64,000 bases of DNA from an uncultured Collinsella sp. (GTDB taxonomy: Bacteria; Actinomycetota; Coriobacteriia; Coriobacteriales; Coriobacteriaceae): positions 17,505 to 81,504 of the forward strand of contig UQIH01000010.1 of the NCBI GenBank assembly GCA_900541145.1, given 5' to 3'. Within the stretch, counting starts at the first letter, position 1, and each line of letters begins with the position of its first letter. The notes under the pieces are model-generated. The model was not told where the DNA came from. It saw nothing but the letters and a program-made list of their open reading frames with translations, and did not search any database. This document shows, piece after piece, positions 51,789-60,148 of the stretch. The position numbers and the translations under genes are program-made.

Positions 51789-53000
51789 ATGGCGGCACCC
51801 AACAATTCAATGCAACTTGAGGGAAATACGATCCTGCTGGGCATTACCGGCGGGATCGCCGCCTATAAGTCGTGCAATATCGTGCGCCTGCTGCAAAAGC
51901 GCGGCGCGCGCGTCAAGGTCGTTATGAGCGAGCATGCCACCGAGTTTGTGGGGCCGCTTACCTTCCGCGCACTCACCAATGAGCCGGTCGCGGTGGGCCT
52001 ATTCGACGATCCCTCCGACCCCATCCACCACATTTCGCTGGCGCAGGAGCCCGATCTGGTGGTCGTGGCGCCCGCGACGGCCAATATCATCGCCAAGATG
52101 GCCAACGGCGTCGCCGATGACCTCATCTCCACCACGCTGCTTGCGACGCCGCGACCCATCGTGATCGCACCCGCTATGAACAACGGCATGTGGAAGGCGC
52201 CGGCGACGCAGGCCAACATGGCCACGCTGCGCGAGCGCGGTGTCCATGTGGTGGGTCCGGGCAGCGGCTACCTTGCCTGCGGCGACGTGGACACGGGACG
52301 CATGAGCGAGCCCGAGGACATCGTCGAGGCCATCTGCGAGGTGCTCAACCCCGCGCTACAGGACCTGGCGGGTAAGCGCATCGTAATTACCGCCGGTCCC
52401 ACGCACGAGCCGATCGACCCCGTGCGATTCATTGGCAACCGCTCTTCGGGCAAGATGGGCATCGCCCTGGCGGGGGAGGCCACTCGCCGCGGTGCTGCGG
52501 TCACGCTTGTGTTGGGCCCGACATCGCTCGATGTTCCCCGCGCCGTGGAGTGCGTACGCGTGCAAACCGCCGCAGAAATGCTGCAGACGGCTCTGAGCGC
52601 CTTTCAGACGGCCGATGCGGCCATTTGCGCGGCAGCCGTCGCCGACTACACTCCAGCGGCCCCAGCGGACCATAAGCTCAAAAAGTCCAACGAGCCCTTG
52701 GATCGCATCGAACTGGTCGAAACGGTCGATATTTTGGCCGAGCTCTCGCGCCAGAAGGGCGAGCGATGCGTGATCGGATTTGCGGCCGAGACCGATAACG
52801 TTGTCGAGTACGCCGAGCGCAAATTGGCCCGCAAGGGTTGCGATGCCATTATCGCCAACGATGTCTCGCGCGCCGATTCAGGCTTTGGGACCGACACCAA
52901 CAAGGCCTGGATTGTGAGCACAACGGGCACGCAAGAACTTCCCGTACTAACAAAACCCCAGCTCGCAGATACAATTTTGGACTTGCTTCAAAATTTATAA
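51789..53000 (+). CDS. coaBC: Bifunctional phosphopantothenoylcysteine decarboxylase/ligase
   Basis: Two steps of coenzyme A synthesis. The N-terminal flavin decarboxylase (CoaC) has LLGITGGIAAYKSCNIVRLL, the Asn in APAMNNGMW and GYLACGDVDTGRM. The C-terminal ligase (CoaB) has ITAGPTHEPIDPVRFIGNRS then SGKMGIALA, and VIGFAAETDN. 403 residues, usual length. It closes the core run; tRNA-Pro follows. Confidence 0.96.
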   Translation: MAAPNNSMQLEGNTILLGITGGIAAYKSCNIVRLLQKRGARVKVVMSEHATEFVGPLTFRALTNEPVAVGLFDDPSDPIHHISLAQEPDLVVVAPATANIIAKMANGVADDLISTTLLATPRPIVIAPAMNNGMWKAPATQANMATLRERGVHVVGPGSGYLACGDVDTGRMSEPEDIVEAICEVLNPALQDLAGKRIVITAGPTHEPIDPVRFIGNRSSGKMGIALAGEATRRGAAVTLVLGPTSLDVPRAVECVRVQTAAEMLQTALSAFQTADAAICAAAVADYTPAAPADHKLKKSNEPLDRIELVETVDILAELSRQKGERCVIGFAAETDNVVEYAERKLARKGCDAIIANDVSRADSGFGTDTNKAWIVSTTGTQELPVLTKPQLADTILDLLQNL

Positions 53001-53008
53001 AAAAGTTC

Positions 53009-53038
53009 TTGCACAAGTCTAAAGTTTCGGGTTAATAT
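53009..53038 (+). promoter_or_regulatory. Promoter of tRNA-Pro
   Basis: TTGCAC (53009-53014) and TTAATAT (53032-53038) with a 17-18-nt spacer, as for the other tRNA genes here. Confidence 0.72.
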
Positions 53039-53080
53039 ACTCCCTGTTGCAAGCGAGAGCAGAGCAACAAACATAAGCTT

Positions 53081-53157
<77 letters not shown>

Positions 53158-53166
53158 GAAGTTTGC

Positions 53167-53196
53167 AGGTCAGGCACCTAGTGCCTGACCTTTTTT
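53167..53196 (+). terminator. Intrinsic terminator after tRNA-Pro
   Basis: AGGTCAGGCAC (53167-53177) pairs with GTGCCTGACCT (53181-53191) around CTA, followed by T's. Confidence 0.92.
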
Positions 53197-53475
53197 GTTT
53201 TAAGCAATTGCTTAATTTTGATTAAGCAACAGGGTGCCAAAAATCTACCTGCGCGATAATCGCTTTTTGCGGTTACTTGCGCGTTTTGCACGCGCTTGAG
53301 CCGATTTATTAACGCGACATGAATCTACATACGCGTAGCTGGTATACAGACGAGTACAGGCTGTATTTATCGCGGCGATTTACGCAGATATGGCGACTGT
53401 AACGAACTAGTGTGTCGCTGTATTTATTCCAGCAGTTCACTTGATCTGTGGACAAGTGAGCGGTTACAACAAAAC
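53197..53475. other. Gene-free stretch with a 9-bp inverted repeat
   Basis: TTGCTTAAT (53208-53216) and ATTAAGCAA (53221-53229) form a perfect 9-bp inverted repeat. Otherwise no gene with a ribosome site is seen. The stretch separates the plus-strand core run from the minus-strand pilin cluster. Confidence 0.45.
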
Positions 53476-53657
53476 GCCAACCAGGATGGACTCCATACGA
53501 GGATGCCGCAAAGGTAATGGCGGGGAAGTGCGGCAGGCGCTCTGAGAGCCGCTGTATGACCCCATTTCTCCTCAACCCGATTACCTGTACAATGAACCTC
53601 GAATTGTTTGAGTAATCGCCAAAAGAAAAGCCCTCGCAGGATTGCGGGGGCTTTGCG
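53476..53657 (-). repeat. Downstream repeat block A (after pilin-adhesin 1)
   Basis: About 180 bp closely matching block B at 55207-55386. It contains the minus-strand terminator at its upstream edge and a ~45-bp core, nearly identical in both copies, at about 53527-53570. The core can fold (GCGGC ... GCCGC). Each copy lies directly downstream of a pilin-like gene, so the block was probably duplicated with the gene. Confidence 0.8.
53628..53654 (-). terminator. Terminator of pilin-adhesin 1
   Basis: AAAGCCC (53628-53634) pairs with GGGCTTT (53648-53654), with CGCA/TGCG inside. On the minus strand the hairpin is followed by TTTTCTTTTGG. Confidence 0.82.
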
Positions 53658-53667
53658 ATGAAAGAGA

Positions 53668-54618
53668 TCAGAAGCAGAAAGCGGGGAGGACATAAAACGA
53701 GTCCGTCGCGCTGTAGCTGTAGCAAATACCGCCGCTTTGAACATAGCGAAAGGATGTGGAGCTGCGCGGTCTCACGGAACGAGTCCAGTGGCTATAGCCT
53801 GATGCACCGGAATAGTTCGACCCCGTCACGCCCTTGGATTTGTAGCACTCGTACTGGATGCCGTCAGATTGCATATCCCCGTATACTTCGGTTGCCGAGA
53901 GCAGAAAAACCTTGTCGGTCGTCGCCGAGGGGGCACCGCCCCCGTTACCGCCAACGTTATCGGTTGTCTTTGTGACGGGTTTCACCTTTGACTGGAGCTC
54001 GCTGGGCAGGAGCAACCAGAGGTCACCGCTGTTGAGGCGGGTACGGAGCTCGGACTTATCCCAACCACCGGCATTGGTGTCCGTAGCGTTCATTCTCTGG
54101 CTACCCAAGGCAGAGTTGGTCGCCTCGAACGTCAAGCCTGCCATGCCGCTACCATCGGCCAAGTCGTCGTGGTTGATGCCGATGATACGGTACTCGAGCG
54201 TCTTGCCATTGGTCAGCTTCATCGAGAACTTGGTGCCGGCATCCATGGCGGCCTTGGCCTTGGCGTAGGCGATAGACGATGTACCGTTCTTGGCAATGTC
54301 TTTGGCAACCGCCTCCTGCTCGTCGAGGGTCCAGTCCTTCGCGTCCTTGGCGATGGCCACCTGGACGGCCGCGGAATCGGCGCCTGCGGAGCCGCCACCG
54401 GACGCGCCTCCCTCGACGCCGCCGACCGTCCCATTGTTCACCGTGTTGCCGACCAGGTTGAACTGGTTTCGGATGGCTCCGGCCACGCCGGGTCCCGCGA
54501 ACACGATGACCAGGCCGATGACGGCAATGATCAGGACGTACTCGATAGTTGATTGCCCTCGGAAGCGGGTCGTTTCAGGAGCGACCCCCCCCCGAAGGTT
54601 AATTGCCGCTGCATGCAT
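53668..54618 (-). CDS. Pilin-adhesin 1: Flp-like prepilin fused to DUF6273-like domain (ON)
   Basis: A 316-residue surface protein. The leader MHAAAINLRGGVAPETTRFR ends in G before QSTIEYVLIIAVIGLVIVF, a Flp/TadE-type prepilin helix with the conserved Glu-Tyr and likely prepilin-peptidase cleavage after RG. A Gly-rich linker precedes a globular domain with YRIIGINHDD, NAGGWDKSELRTRLNSGDLW, TTDKVFLLSATEVYG and HWTRSVRPRSS, resembling DUF6273. A nine-G run (54585-54593) lies in leader codons 9-12; at this length the frame is open. ATG 54618 has AAGGGAG upstream. No pilus assembly genes are nearby. Confidence 0.8.
   Translation of the reverse strand: MHAAAINLRGGVAPETTRFRGQSTIEYVLIIAVIGLVIVFAGPGVAGAIRNQFNLVGNTVNNGTVGGVEGGASGGGSAGADSAAVQVAIAKDAKDWTLDEQEAVAKDIAKNGTSSIAYAKAKAAMDAGTKFSMKLTNGKTLEYRIIGINHDDLADGSGMAGLTFEATNSALGSQRMNATDTNAGGWDKSELRTRLNSGDLWLLLPSELQSKVKPVTKTTDNVGGNGGGAPSATTDKVFLLSATEVYGDMQSDGIQYECYKSKGVTGSNYSGASGYSHWTRSVRPRSSTSFRYVQSGGICYSYSATDSFYVLPAFCF
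54585..54593 (-). repeat. G9 tract in the leader of pilin-adhesin 1
   Basis: Nine C on the plus strand (nine G in the coding strand) encode part of Arg-Gly-Gly-Val. In frame at this length, so the gene is readable; a change of one base would stop translation before the mature pilin begins. Confidence 0.95.
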
Positions 54619-54905
54619 ATACGGCTCCCTTCACTCGGGGTTTGCAATACGAGCCGAGCGTAGGGCTATTCCAAGTATTTGCAACGGTCTTGCCGCTGCG
54701 GCAACGATGACGGCAGGGGAGAAAGTCATGCGCTATTAGCGCGGCTATAACGTCCGCTTCGAATGCCGACCGTATTCATATCGAGGCAGCCATTTCATAC
54801 CTTCAGAAAGACAACTGAAAGCCGCAAAAAAGCGGGACCCGGCTATAAGCCGAACCCCGCCCAAGAGAAGCCTTTAGAGCCGAGACAGACAACGCGTGTG
54901 GACAA

Positions 54906-55133
54906 TCACTCAGCCTCCACCGCCATGCGCACGACCTCTTCCATCGGGTAGCGAGTGCCGCCGTCCCCGTCCAAAGCCTCGTTGTAGGCCTCGATGTCCG
55001 CCATGTCCTCAGCCTTCTCGAACGCGGCCCTTCTCACGAACTCGGAAAAGGTCATGCCCGTGGCGTCCGCATGGCCCTGAATCAAGGCCATTTCGCCCTC
55101 ATCGAACTTGACCGCGATCTCGCGCATCGCCAT
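54906..55133 (-). CDS. RelB/DUF6290-like antitoxin, apparently orphan
   Basis: A 75-residue ribbon-helix-helix-type antitoxin: MAMREIAVKFDEGEMALIQG (strand-helix), then TGMTFSEFVRRAAFEKAEDM and an acidic C-terminal helix that would wrap a RelE-like toxin. ATG 55133 has GGGAG upstream. No toxin gene follows: the minus strand downstream has only a terminator-like hairpin (about 54825-54860, GCGGGG...CCCGC then TTTTTT). It lies between pilin-adhesins 1 and 2 on the same strand. Confidence 0.68.
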   Translation of the reverse strand: MAMREIAVKFDEGEMALIQGHADATGMTFSEFVRRAAFEKAEDMADIEAYNEALDGDGGTRYPMEEVVRMAVEAE

Positions 55134-55206
55134 GGTCGCTCCCGTAAACGCCGTCATCGAAGTGAATCCATTATCCACCCACCGTATACGCCCCGAACTC
55201 GAAACA

Positions 55207-55386
55207 CCAAGCAGGATGGACTCTATACGAGGACGCAGCAGAGGTAATGGCGGGGGAGTGCGGCAGGCGCTCTGAGAGCCGCTGTATGACCCCATTTCTC
55301 TTCAATCCGACTACCCGTGCCATGAACCTGAAGCCGTTCGTTCGGTCGCCAAAAGAAAGCACGCGCGGGGTAACGCGGGCTTTGCG
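55207..55386 (-). repeat. Downstream repeat block B (after pilin-adhesin 2)
   Basis: Second copy of block A. The core at about 55257-55300 is nearly identical to block A, while the edges have diverged. Same orientation as block A, 1.73 kb away, so recombination between them would remove the antitoxin and pilin-adhesin 1. Confidence 0.8.
55356..55383 (-). terminator. Terminator of pilin-adhesin 2
   Basis: AAAGC (55356-55360) pairs with GCTTT (55379-55383), with CGCG pairs inside. On the minus strand it is followed by a T-rich CTTTTGG, as for pilin-adhesin 1. Confidence 0.65.
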
Positions 55387-55395
55387 CTAGACAAG

Positions 55396-56397
55396 CTAGA
55401 AGCACCAGGCGGGGGAGACGCAAAACCAGCCCGGCGCGGAGTTGCTGTCCGACGGATTGCCGCTGCTGTCGACATGGAGGAAGCCCTTCGAGGCGTTCGG
55501 AAACACCGAACGCTCCCACCAACCGCTGCCAATGGCAATGGCAGAGTTGGGATTATAGTTCTCCGTCACCTTGCCTTTGAAGGCCTCGTACTGGGTGCCC
55601 TCGGAGGAAGTCCAGGGATAGGATGCCCGATAGGAGGTGGGGGGCGATCTCAGAGTAGCTGAGCAGGAACAGCTTGTCCGAGGTAGCCGTCACGGCGGCG
55701 TTCTTGTTCTCATCACCGCCCCCGACATTGTTCGATAGCTTTTTGACGGCCTTCACCTTGGACTGGAAATCGGAGGGCATCAGATTCCAGATCTTGCCGG
55801 AGTTCATTTTCTGACGGAGTTCAGACTTCTCCCAACCGCCGGCGTTGGTGTCAATCGCGTTCATGGGGGACCAAATGCCCGTCGTGGTGGTGAGGAACGT
55901 GAGGCCCGCCTTGCCGGATCCGCCTGCAGGGTCATCATGATTGATGCCGATAATGCGGTAAGTCAGCGTCTTGCCATCGGTGAGCTTCATCGAGAACTCG
56001 GTGCCGGCATCCATCGCGGCCTTCGCCTTGGCGTAGGCGGGCGACGCCTCGCCCTTGGCGGCGATGTCCTCGGCAACTGCCTTCTGCTCACCGAGGGTCC
56101 AGTCCTTCGCGTGTCCTTCGCGTCCTTGGCGAGCGCCGCCTGGACGGTCGCGGAACCCGCGCCGTTACCGCTGCCGGAACCGCTCGGTTCCCAAGTCCCA
56201 CCTGCTGTCCCGTTTACCAATACTCCCGCCACCGTGTTGAATTGGTTCCTGATTGCCGACGAGACCCAAGGGCCGGCTATCATCACAACCAGGACGATAA
56301 TCGCGATGACCAGAACGTACTCGATGGCTCCTTGGCCTCGGAGGCGGGTATTCCTAGGAGATACCCACCCCCGAAGGTTAATTGCCGCTGCATGCAT
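55396..56397 (-). pseudogene. Pilin-adhesin 2: Flp-like prepilin fused to DUF6273-like domain, doubly frameshifted
   Basis: Same plan as pilin-adhesin 1: leader MHAAAINLRGWVSPRNTRLR, helix GAIEYVLVIAIIVLVVMIAG, linker, then a DUF6273-like domain (YRIIGINHDD, NAGGWEKSELRQKMNSGKIW, SDKLFLLSYSEIAP). Two lesions break it. An exact 11-bp tandem duplication (plus strand 56102-56112 and 56113-56123) shifts the frame before the globular domain. A run of six C in the coding strand, where five would fit, shifts it after SEIAP. Corrected, the end reads WWERSVFPNASKGFLHVDSS ... WCF. The leader G-run is interrupted by T, so it should be stable. Confidence 0.72.
56102..56123 (-). repeat. 11-bp tandem duplication in pilin-adhesin 2
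   Basis: GTCCTTCGCGT occurs twice in exact tandem. Pilin-adhesin 1 has one copy at the equivalent position. The insertion shifts the reading frame; precise loss would restore it. Confidence 0.93.
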
Positions 56398-56542
56398 ATG
56401 CGACACTCCCTTCGCATGGGGATTGATATTGCATGCAGAGCGTACGTTAAAGCGAACCGACTAGCCCGTAACGTGCCGCTGAGGCAACGGCGGCACGGGT
56501 GCCCGCGCCACATAAACTGCTTGCCGTTTTGTTTCTTCAGAC

Positions 56543-57507
56543 CTACTGCCACGCCTTCGGGAGGATAACGCCGGGGGCGCAGTGATTGAAGTCACTATGA
56601 TTGGCATAGGTTGGGACATTCCAATCGGAACAGTCGAGGTTTAGATTTTTGCAATAGCTAAACATGCCGAGCATATCCATAACATCTGAGGTCTTCCACC
56701 CTGGTCCAAATTTCACGCTTTTCAGCGAACTGTCGGTGGAAAAAAGGAGACGTAAATCGCCGGCTTTCCGCGTCGACCATCCGGAGATGTCAATCTCCTC
56801 GACCTTGTAAAGGTTTTTGAGCGCCGAGTCGAATTCGACGACCGAGGACGTATCCCAGCTTGAAATACTGAAGGAAGTCGCATTGCCGCAATACGCGAAT
56901 GCGTGCTGCAGATTTGTGCAGTTCGACATGTCGAACTTTGCCAGATCAAAGCTCTTGCAGTTCTCCATGTACTGAAAGCAAAATGCCAACGAGTGGATTT
57001 CTATGCCATCGTCAATGGCCTTTACGGCCACGATATTATATCTGTTAGGCCACCAGGGGGCAGTCGTCTTGCCGTCGTTTCCCACGGTCGCGGTGGCGTA
57101 TCCATTTTCGAACCCCGTATACACCGCCGTCACGCGGCGGCTGTTGAGCATGTCACCGACTCTGGGGACCCCGCGGCGCTTGTAGAACATGAGGCTGTGG
57201 TCGTCCTCCGAGTACACGGCGAACGCTATCCCGTGAACGGGGTCCACGATGTCGGCGTCGGTCAACGACCCGTTGCCGCCGCCCGTGCCGCCCGACTCCC
57301 AGCTCCCCTTTGAGATTCTGTTGCCGAGCGTCCCCGCCACCGTGTTGAACTGGTTTGTGATCGCCGACGAGACCCACGGTCCCGCGATCAGCACCACCAG
57401 GACGATGATCGCGATGATCAGTACGTACTCGACTGTCGACTGCCCCTTCGGGCGGCGGGTAAATCTGGGAGATACCCCCCCCCGAAAGGAATTACCGCTG
57501 CATGCAT
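56543..57507 (-). pseudogene. Pilin-adhesin 3: Flp-like prepilin fused to BspA/DUF285-like repeats (OFF)
   Basis: The leader start ATG 57507 (MHAAVIPF) has GAGAGGAG at ideal spacing. The helix QSTVEYVLIIAIIVLVVLIA followed by GPWVSSAITNQFN is the same Flp-like segment as in genes 1 and 2. The C-terminus differs: FDLAKFDMSNCTNLQHAFAY, SWDTSSVVEFD, ISGWSTRK and MLGMFSYCKNLN are DUF285/BspA-type repeats, common in adhesins. With nine G (57475-57483) the start is out of frame with the helix and runs to a stop after ~30 codons. Ten or seven G would open the full ~320-residue reading. The domain itself is intact, so this may be a reversible OFF state rather than a dead gene. Confidence 0.75.
57475..57483 (-). 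repeat. G9 tract in the leader of pilin-adhesin 3
   Basis: Nine C on the plus strand, at the same leader position as in pilin-adhesin 1. A one-base difference upstream of the tract (one base shorter than gene 1) means that nine G is out of frame here, whereas nine G is in frame in gene 1. Confidence 0.95.
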
Positions 57508-57661
57508 TTGCGGCTCCTCTCGGATTGCTTTGGCTGATGCTGCAGAGGATAGACGCGATTACTAAGGATGAGTCAACAATGCCGCAGCGGCATTCACACT
57601 AAGAGGGTAAGGCGTTCGGAGTGACATCCCGTTCCAAAACGTATACTTGATTTAAGGCGGA

Positions 57662-58321
57662 GTGGAATGTGGGCGCGCAAGGAGATGCGGAATCGATGAG
57701 AGCCTCAAAAAAACTACTGCAGTGTTATCATCTTTCATCCTCTCTATTCTTCCATTTCTGATTCTATGGGCGGCTTGGTCAGTCCTCCCTGATACAATTC
57801 CCGCTCATTGGAGTGGGGGTGTGGTTGATCGATGGGGTAATAAGCTTGAATTGCTGGTTGTTCCGCTGTTTTCTCTGATTGGTTCTATTGCAATTTCTGT
57901 GTACCTTATTGTTTCCACGCGGCGAAGAGAGTTCGCGGATTTCTCTGCTCGAATGCGACGGGACTTTGTTGCGTGCTATATTTCTAGTCTTCTTTTATCG
58001 ACAACCTGCTCAGTGATAATTGCCGTTTGGGTTCAGTTGATTCTTACGCAAAGCACTGCGGTTGATGGGGGACTTGGACTATCGATCCTGTATTCCCTTC
58101 CCGGGCTATATGTGATCTTGTGCACTTTGCCGCCTTTTTATGCGAGCGGCGAGAGCAAAAAGGCAGAGCGCCTGATAACAGTTCTTATTGGCTGCGCGGA
58201 GATTGTTCTTTGTGGAATAGTGCTTGAAGGTTCGGCTGCCTCTTATACGATGATTGGACTGATGATTCTGTTCTGTGCGTTTGAGATTGTGTCACAGGTA
58301 AGGGATAGCCGGTCCTTATGA
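57662..58321 (+). CDS. DUF1648/SdpI-like membrane protein, start region unclear
   Basis: A membrane protein of ~200 residues with about six hydrophobic segments and the DUF1648 motif LPDTIPAHWSGGVVDRWGNK in the first loop, as in SdpI-type immunity/signal proteins. The open frame extends to GTG 57662, which lacks spacing from its ribosome site. The best ribosome site, AAGGAG, leads to ATG 57695 (MRASKK), but that frame is off by one because of a run of seven A (57707-57713); eight A would join it. So the gene may use a weak start, be frameshifted, or switch by slippage. Confidence 0.62.
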   Translation: MECGRARRCGIDESLKKTTAVLSSFILSILPFLILWAAWSVLPDTIPAHWSGGVVDRWGNKLELLVVPLFSLIGSIAISVYLIVSTRRREFADFSARMRRDFVACYISSLLLSTTCSVIIAVWVQLILTQSTAVDGGLGLSILYSLPGLYVILCTLPPFYASGESKKAERLITVLIGCAEIVLCGIVLEGSAASYTMIGLMILFCAFEIVSQVRDSRSL

Positions 58322-58822
58322 GTTGAATTACGCGCGTGCGGATATAAAGGTTGGCATGTTAAGCTGGTCGTTTTCTCGTTCTGGGACATTTGCAGTAGGA
58401 TGAGTGGGACTAGGCGCGCTGCGGTGTGATGGTGACGGTTGAGACTTGTATCGCTGCAAATCCGCTGATGCACATTTTGCTATTGGGCTTGAAGGTGGGA
58501 CCTACAGGCCTTTGTTTGGGATGTTCCGGTCGTCCAACACGTGTTGCACGGCTTTATATTGTTACGCTCGTTCGGCGCTCCGTTGGAGCATTTCCGGGTT
58601 TGTCGGCATCATGACTTGGCCAAGTGACACGCTTGCCGGGACGGTTGTAACGCCGCGCCGGTTCCGTGTGCTCCTTCGTTGTTGGCCTGTCCAGCCGGGG
58701 GCGGATTCGGCCTCATGTTGTGGCGCACGGCCTTCAGGGGCTTCCCCCTGGCGAGTTATGTTCGTCCGTATGGGTAAGGGTCGGGTTGAGCTGACAATCC
58801 CGTGTCGGAAGGGGCTTGCACC
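58322..58822. other. Gene-free stretch
   Basis: No gene supported. Short readings in several frames lack ribosome sites and resemble nothing. GC rises toward 58700, where the mobile-element region begins. Confidence 0.5.
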
Positions 58823-59332
58823 ATGCGCGCGATGACAGAGATTGAGTGGCTGGACGGCCGTGTGACGAAGGTGCCGGAGCTCGCCCTGGGCGATGCGCTC
58901 GGCGAGAGCGTCCAGGCGGAGCTCGATTTCGGGTTCGACGACGTGTTGGAGGGCCTTTGGGTTGAGGTGCGCCATCATGAGCCGGATGAGGACTCGGACG
59001 GCGACCCGCGCGGGAGGGGCTGCGCACTGTACGCGAACTGCCGGTACAGCCTGGTCGAACCGTCGGACCTCGACCGTGTCTTCTGCATCCTTAACGAGGG
59101 GCAGCCGAGGGTCCAGCCGCGTCGCGGGGGAGCTCGTGAACCTTTCGCGGGCCTGCGCGTTGTCCTGCCTCATGCTCGGATCTCCCTACCCGCCAGGTGC
59201 CCTCGAGGCCCTGGCCGCGTGCGCTCGATACCTCTGCGGTCCGGCTTTCACGTCCGACCTCGCCGCCCGCGTCCGCGCGCGGATCCCATCCGGCCTCACG
59301 CGCTTGAATATCGAGCTGAGCCCAAACGATGA
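58823..59332 (+). pseudogene. Unrecognised fragment, probably frameshifted
   Basis: ATG 58823 follows GGAAGGGG and opens MRAMTEIEWLDGRVTKVPEL then ALGDALGESVQAELDFGFDD, an acidic, plausibly real protein start. Near 59095 its composition turns Arg/Pro-rich while another frame becomes coding-like (GELVNLSRACALSCLMLG, ALEALAACARYL), suggesting a frameshift. Its 3' end runs up against the minus-strand gene at 59351. No family recognised; the context is a decayed mobile region. Confidence 0.4.
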
Positions 59333-59350
59333 CCCACACCCCATCGGTCT

Positions 59351-59752
59351 TCATGATGATGCCTCGATGAGCCAGCTCGCCCAGAGCTTTCGATACAGTC
59401 GGTTGAGTCGAACAGACTTTTTTTCGAGCTTGTCCTGACGCATGAAAAGACCTTTTGTAAGTTCTTTTCCGTTGGCATCCTTCCTATTAGGCCCTTTGGA
59501 CGTCTGGAAGGAGCAAATCATGATCAGAATCGCAAGCTGGACGCGATTCTTCGCGACCGCAAATAATGAGTCGTAGGATGGCCTGTTGATTCCACTCAGG
59601 ATCTCGCTCTTTGCAATCTCATCCTGTCGAACGTCAAGCGCCGCCTCCATCTCGCTAGGCGTCTCGGCCTGATCGGCAACCGATGGAGCGTCCGTGTCTA
59701 AAGGCCACGGGAGGCCACGGCCTTTTTGCGGTTTGTAGCTACTTGTACTCAT
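59351..59752 (-). CDS. Hypothetical 133-residue protein
   Basis: Begins MSTSSYKPQKGRGLPW at ATG 59752 behind a strong GGAGGA ribosome site. There is a disordered N-terminal third, then a helical region (YDSLFAVAKNRVQLAILIMI) and a basic C-terminal part ending RLYRKLWASWLIEASS. This could be a winged-helix or replication-initiator-like fragment, but no family is recognised. No partner on the same strand. Confidence 0.5.
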   Translation of the reverse strand: MSTSSYKPQKGRGLPWPLDTDAPSVADQAETPSEMEAALDVRQDEIAKSEILSGINRPSYDSLFAVAKNRVQLAILIMICSFQTSKGPNRKDANGKELTKGLFMRQDKLEKKSVRLNRLYRKLWASWLIEASS

Positions 59753-59914
59753 GTTGATTCCTCCGGTGCGAGGCTATCCAACCCAATTGCCGACTGTGCC
59801 CATAATATGGTTGATTTCCGATCTCAGCCGAACACATTGAGCGGATAGGCCGTTCCCGCAGTTAGCCGAACGCCCCCGAGGCCCCATTCAGGCCACGGGG
59901 CGTCGTTTTCCCAG

Positions 59915-60148
59915 TTGAAGGAACGGTGGAGATGTGTTTCGATGGGTCCGGTGGCCATGCTCCGCCCGCCGCCCGGCACCTCTTCCCAGACTCAGCCGGA
60001 CGGTCGGTCCGTCTATTCCGTTTTCGCCCTTAGGCTAGGCCAGCGGGGCATCGCCCCTCTCTGCGCGCGCCCTCTCGGCGGGGCCGGCGGGGCCGACCTG
60101 TCGGTCTACGACGGGTTCCTGAAGGGGGCGGTCGCCGATGGCAACTAG
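59915..60148 (+). pseudogene. IstA C-terminal remnant (IS21 family)
   Basis: Only the last ~30 codons look like a real protein end: GGADLSVYDGFLKGAVADGN, which fits the C-terminus of IS21 transposase IstA. It overlaps the istB start at 60138 by 11 nt, the usual IS21 coupling. Everything upstream of about 60050 is unlike IstA, so the transposase has been lost. Confidence 0.5.

Noticed and set aside
53476..55386. Diversity-generating retroelement (template/variable repeats) in the pilin cluster
   Set aside because: The two blocks lie outside the coding ends, differences are not confined to adenines, and no reverse transcriptase is in the window.
54585..57483. Claim that G9 runs are statistically rare and so must be selected
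   Set aside because: By base composition alone a few such runs are expected in 64 kb; the case rests on homologous position, frame effect and gene type, not on rarity.
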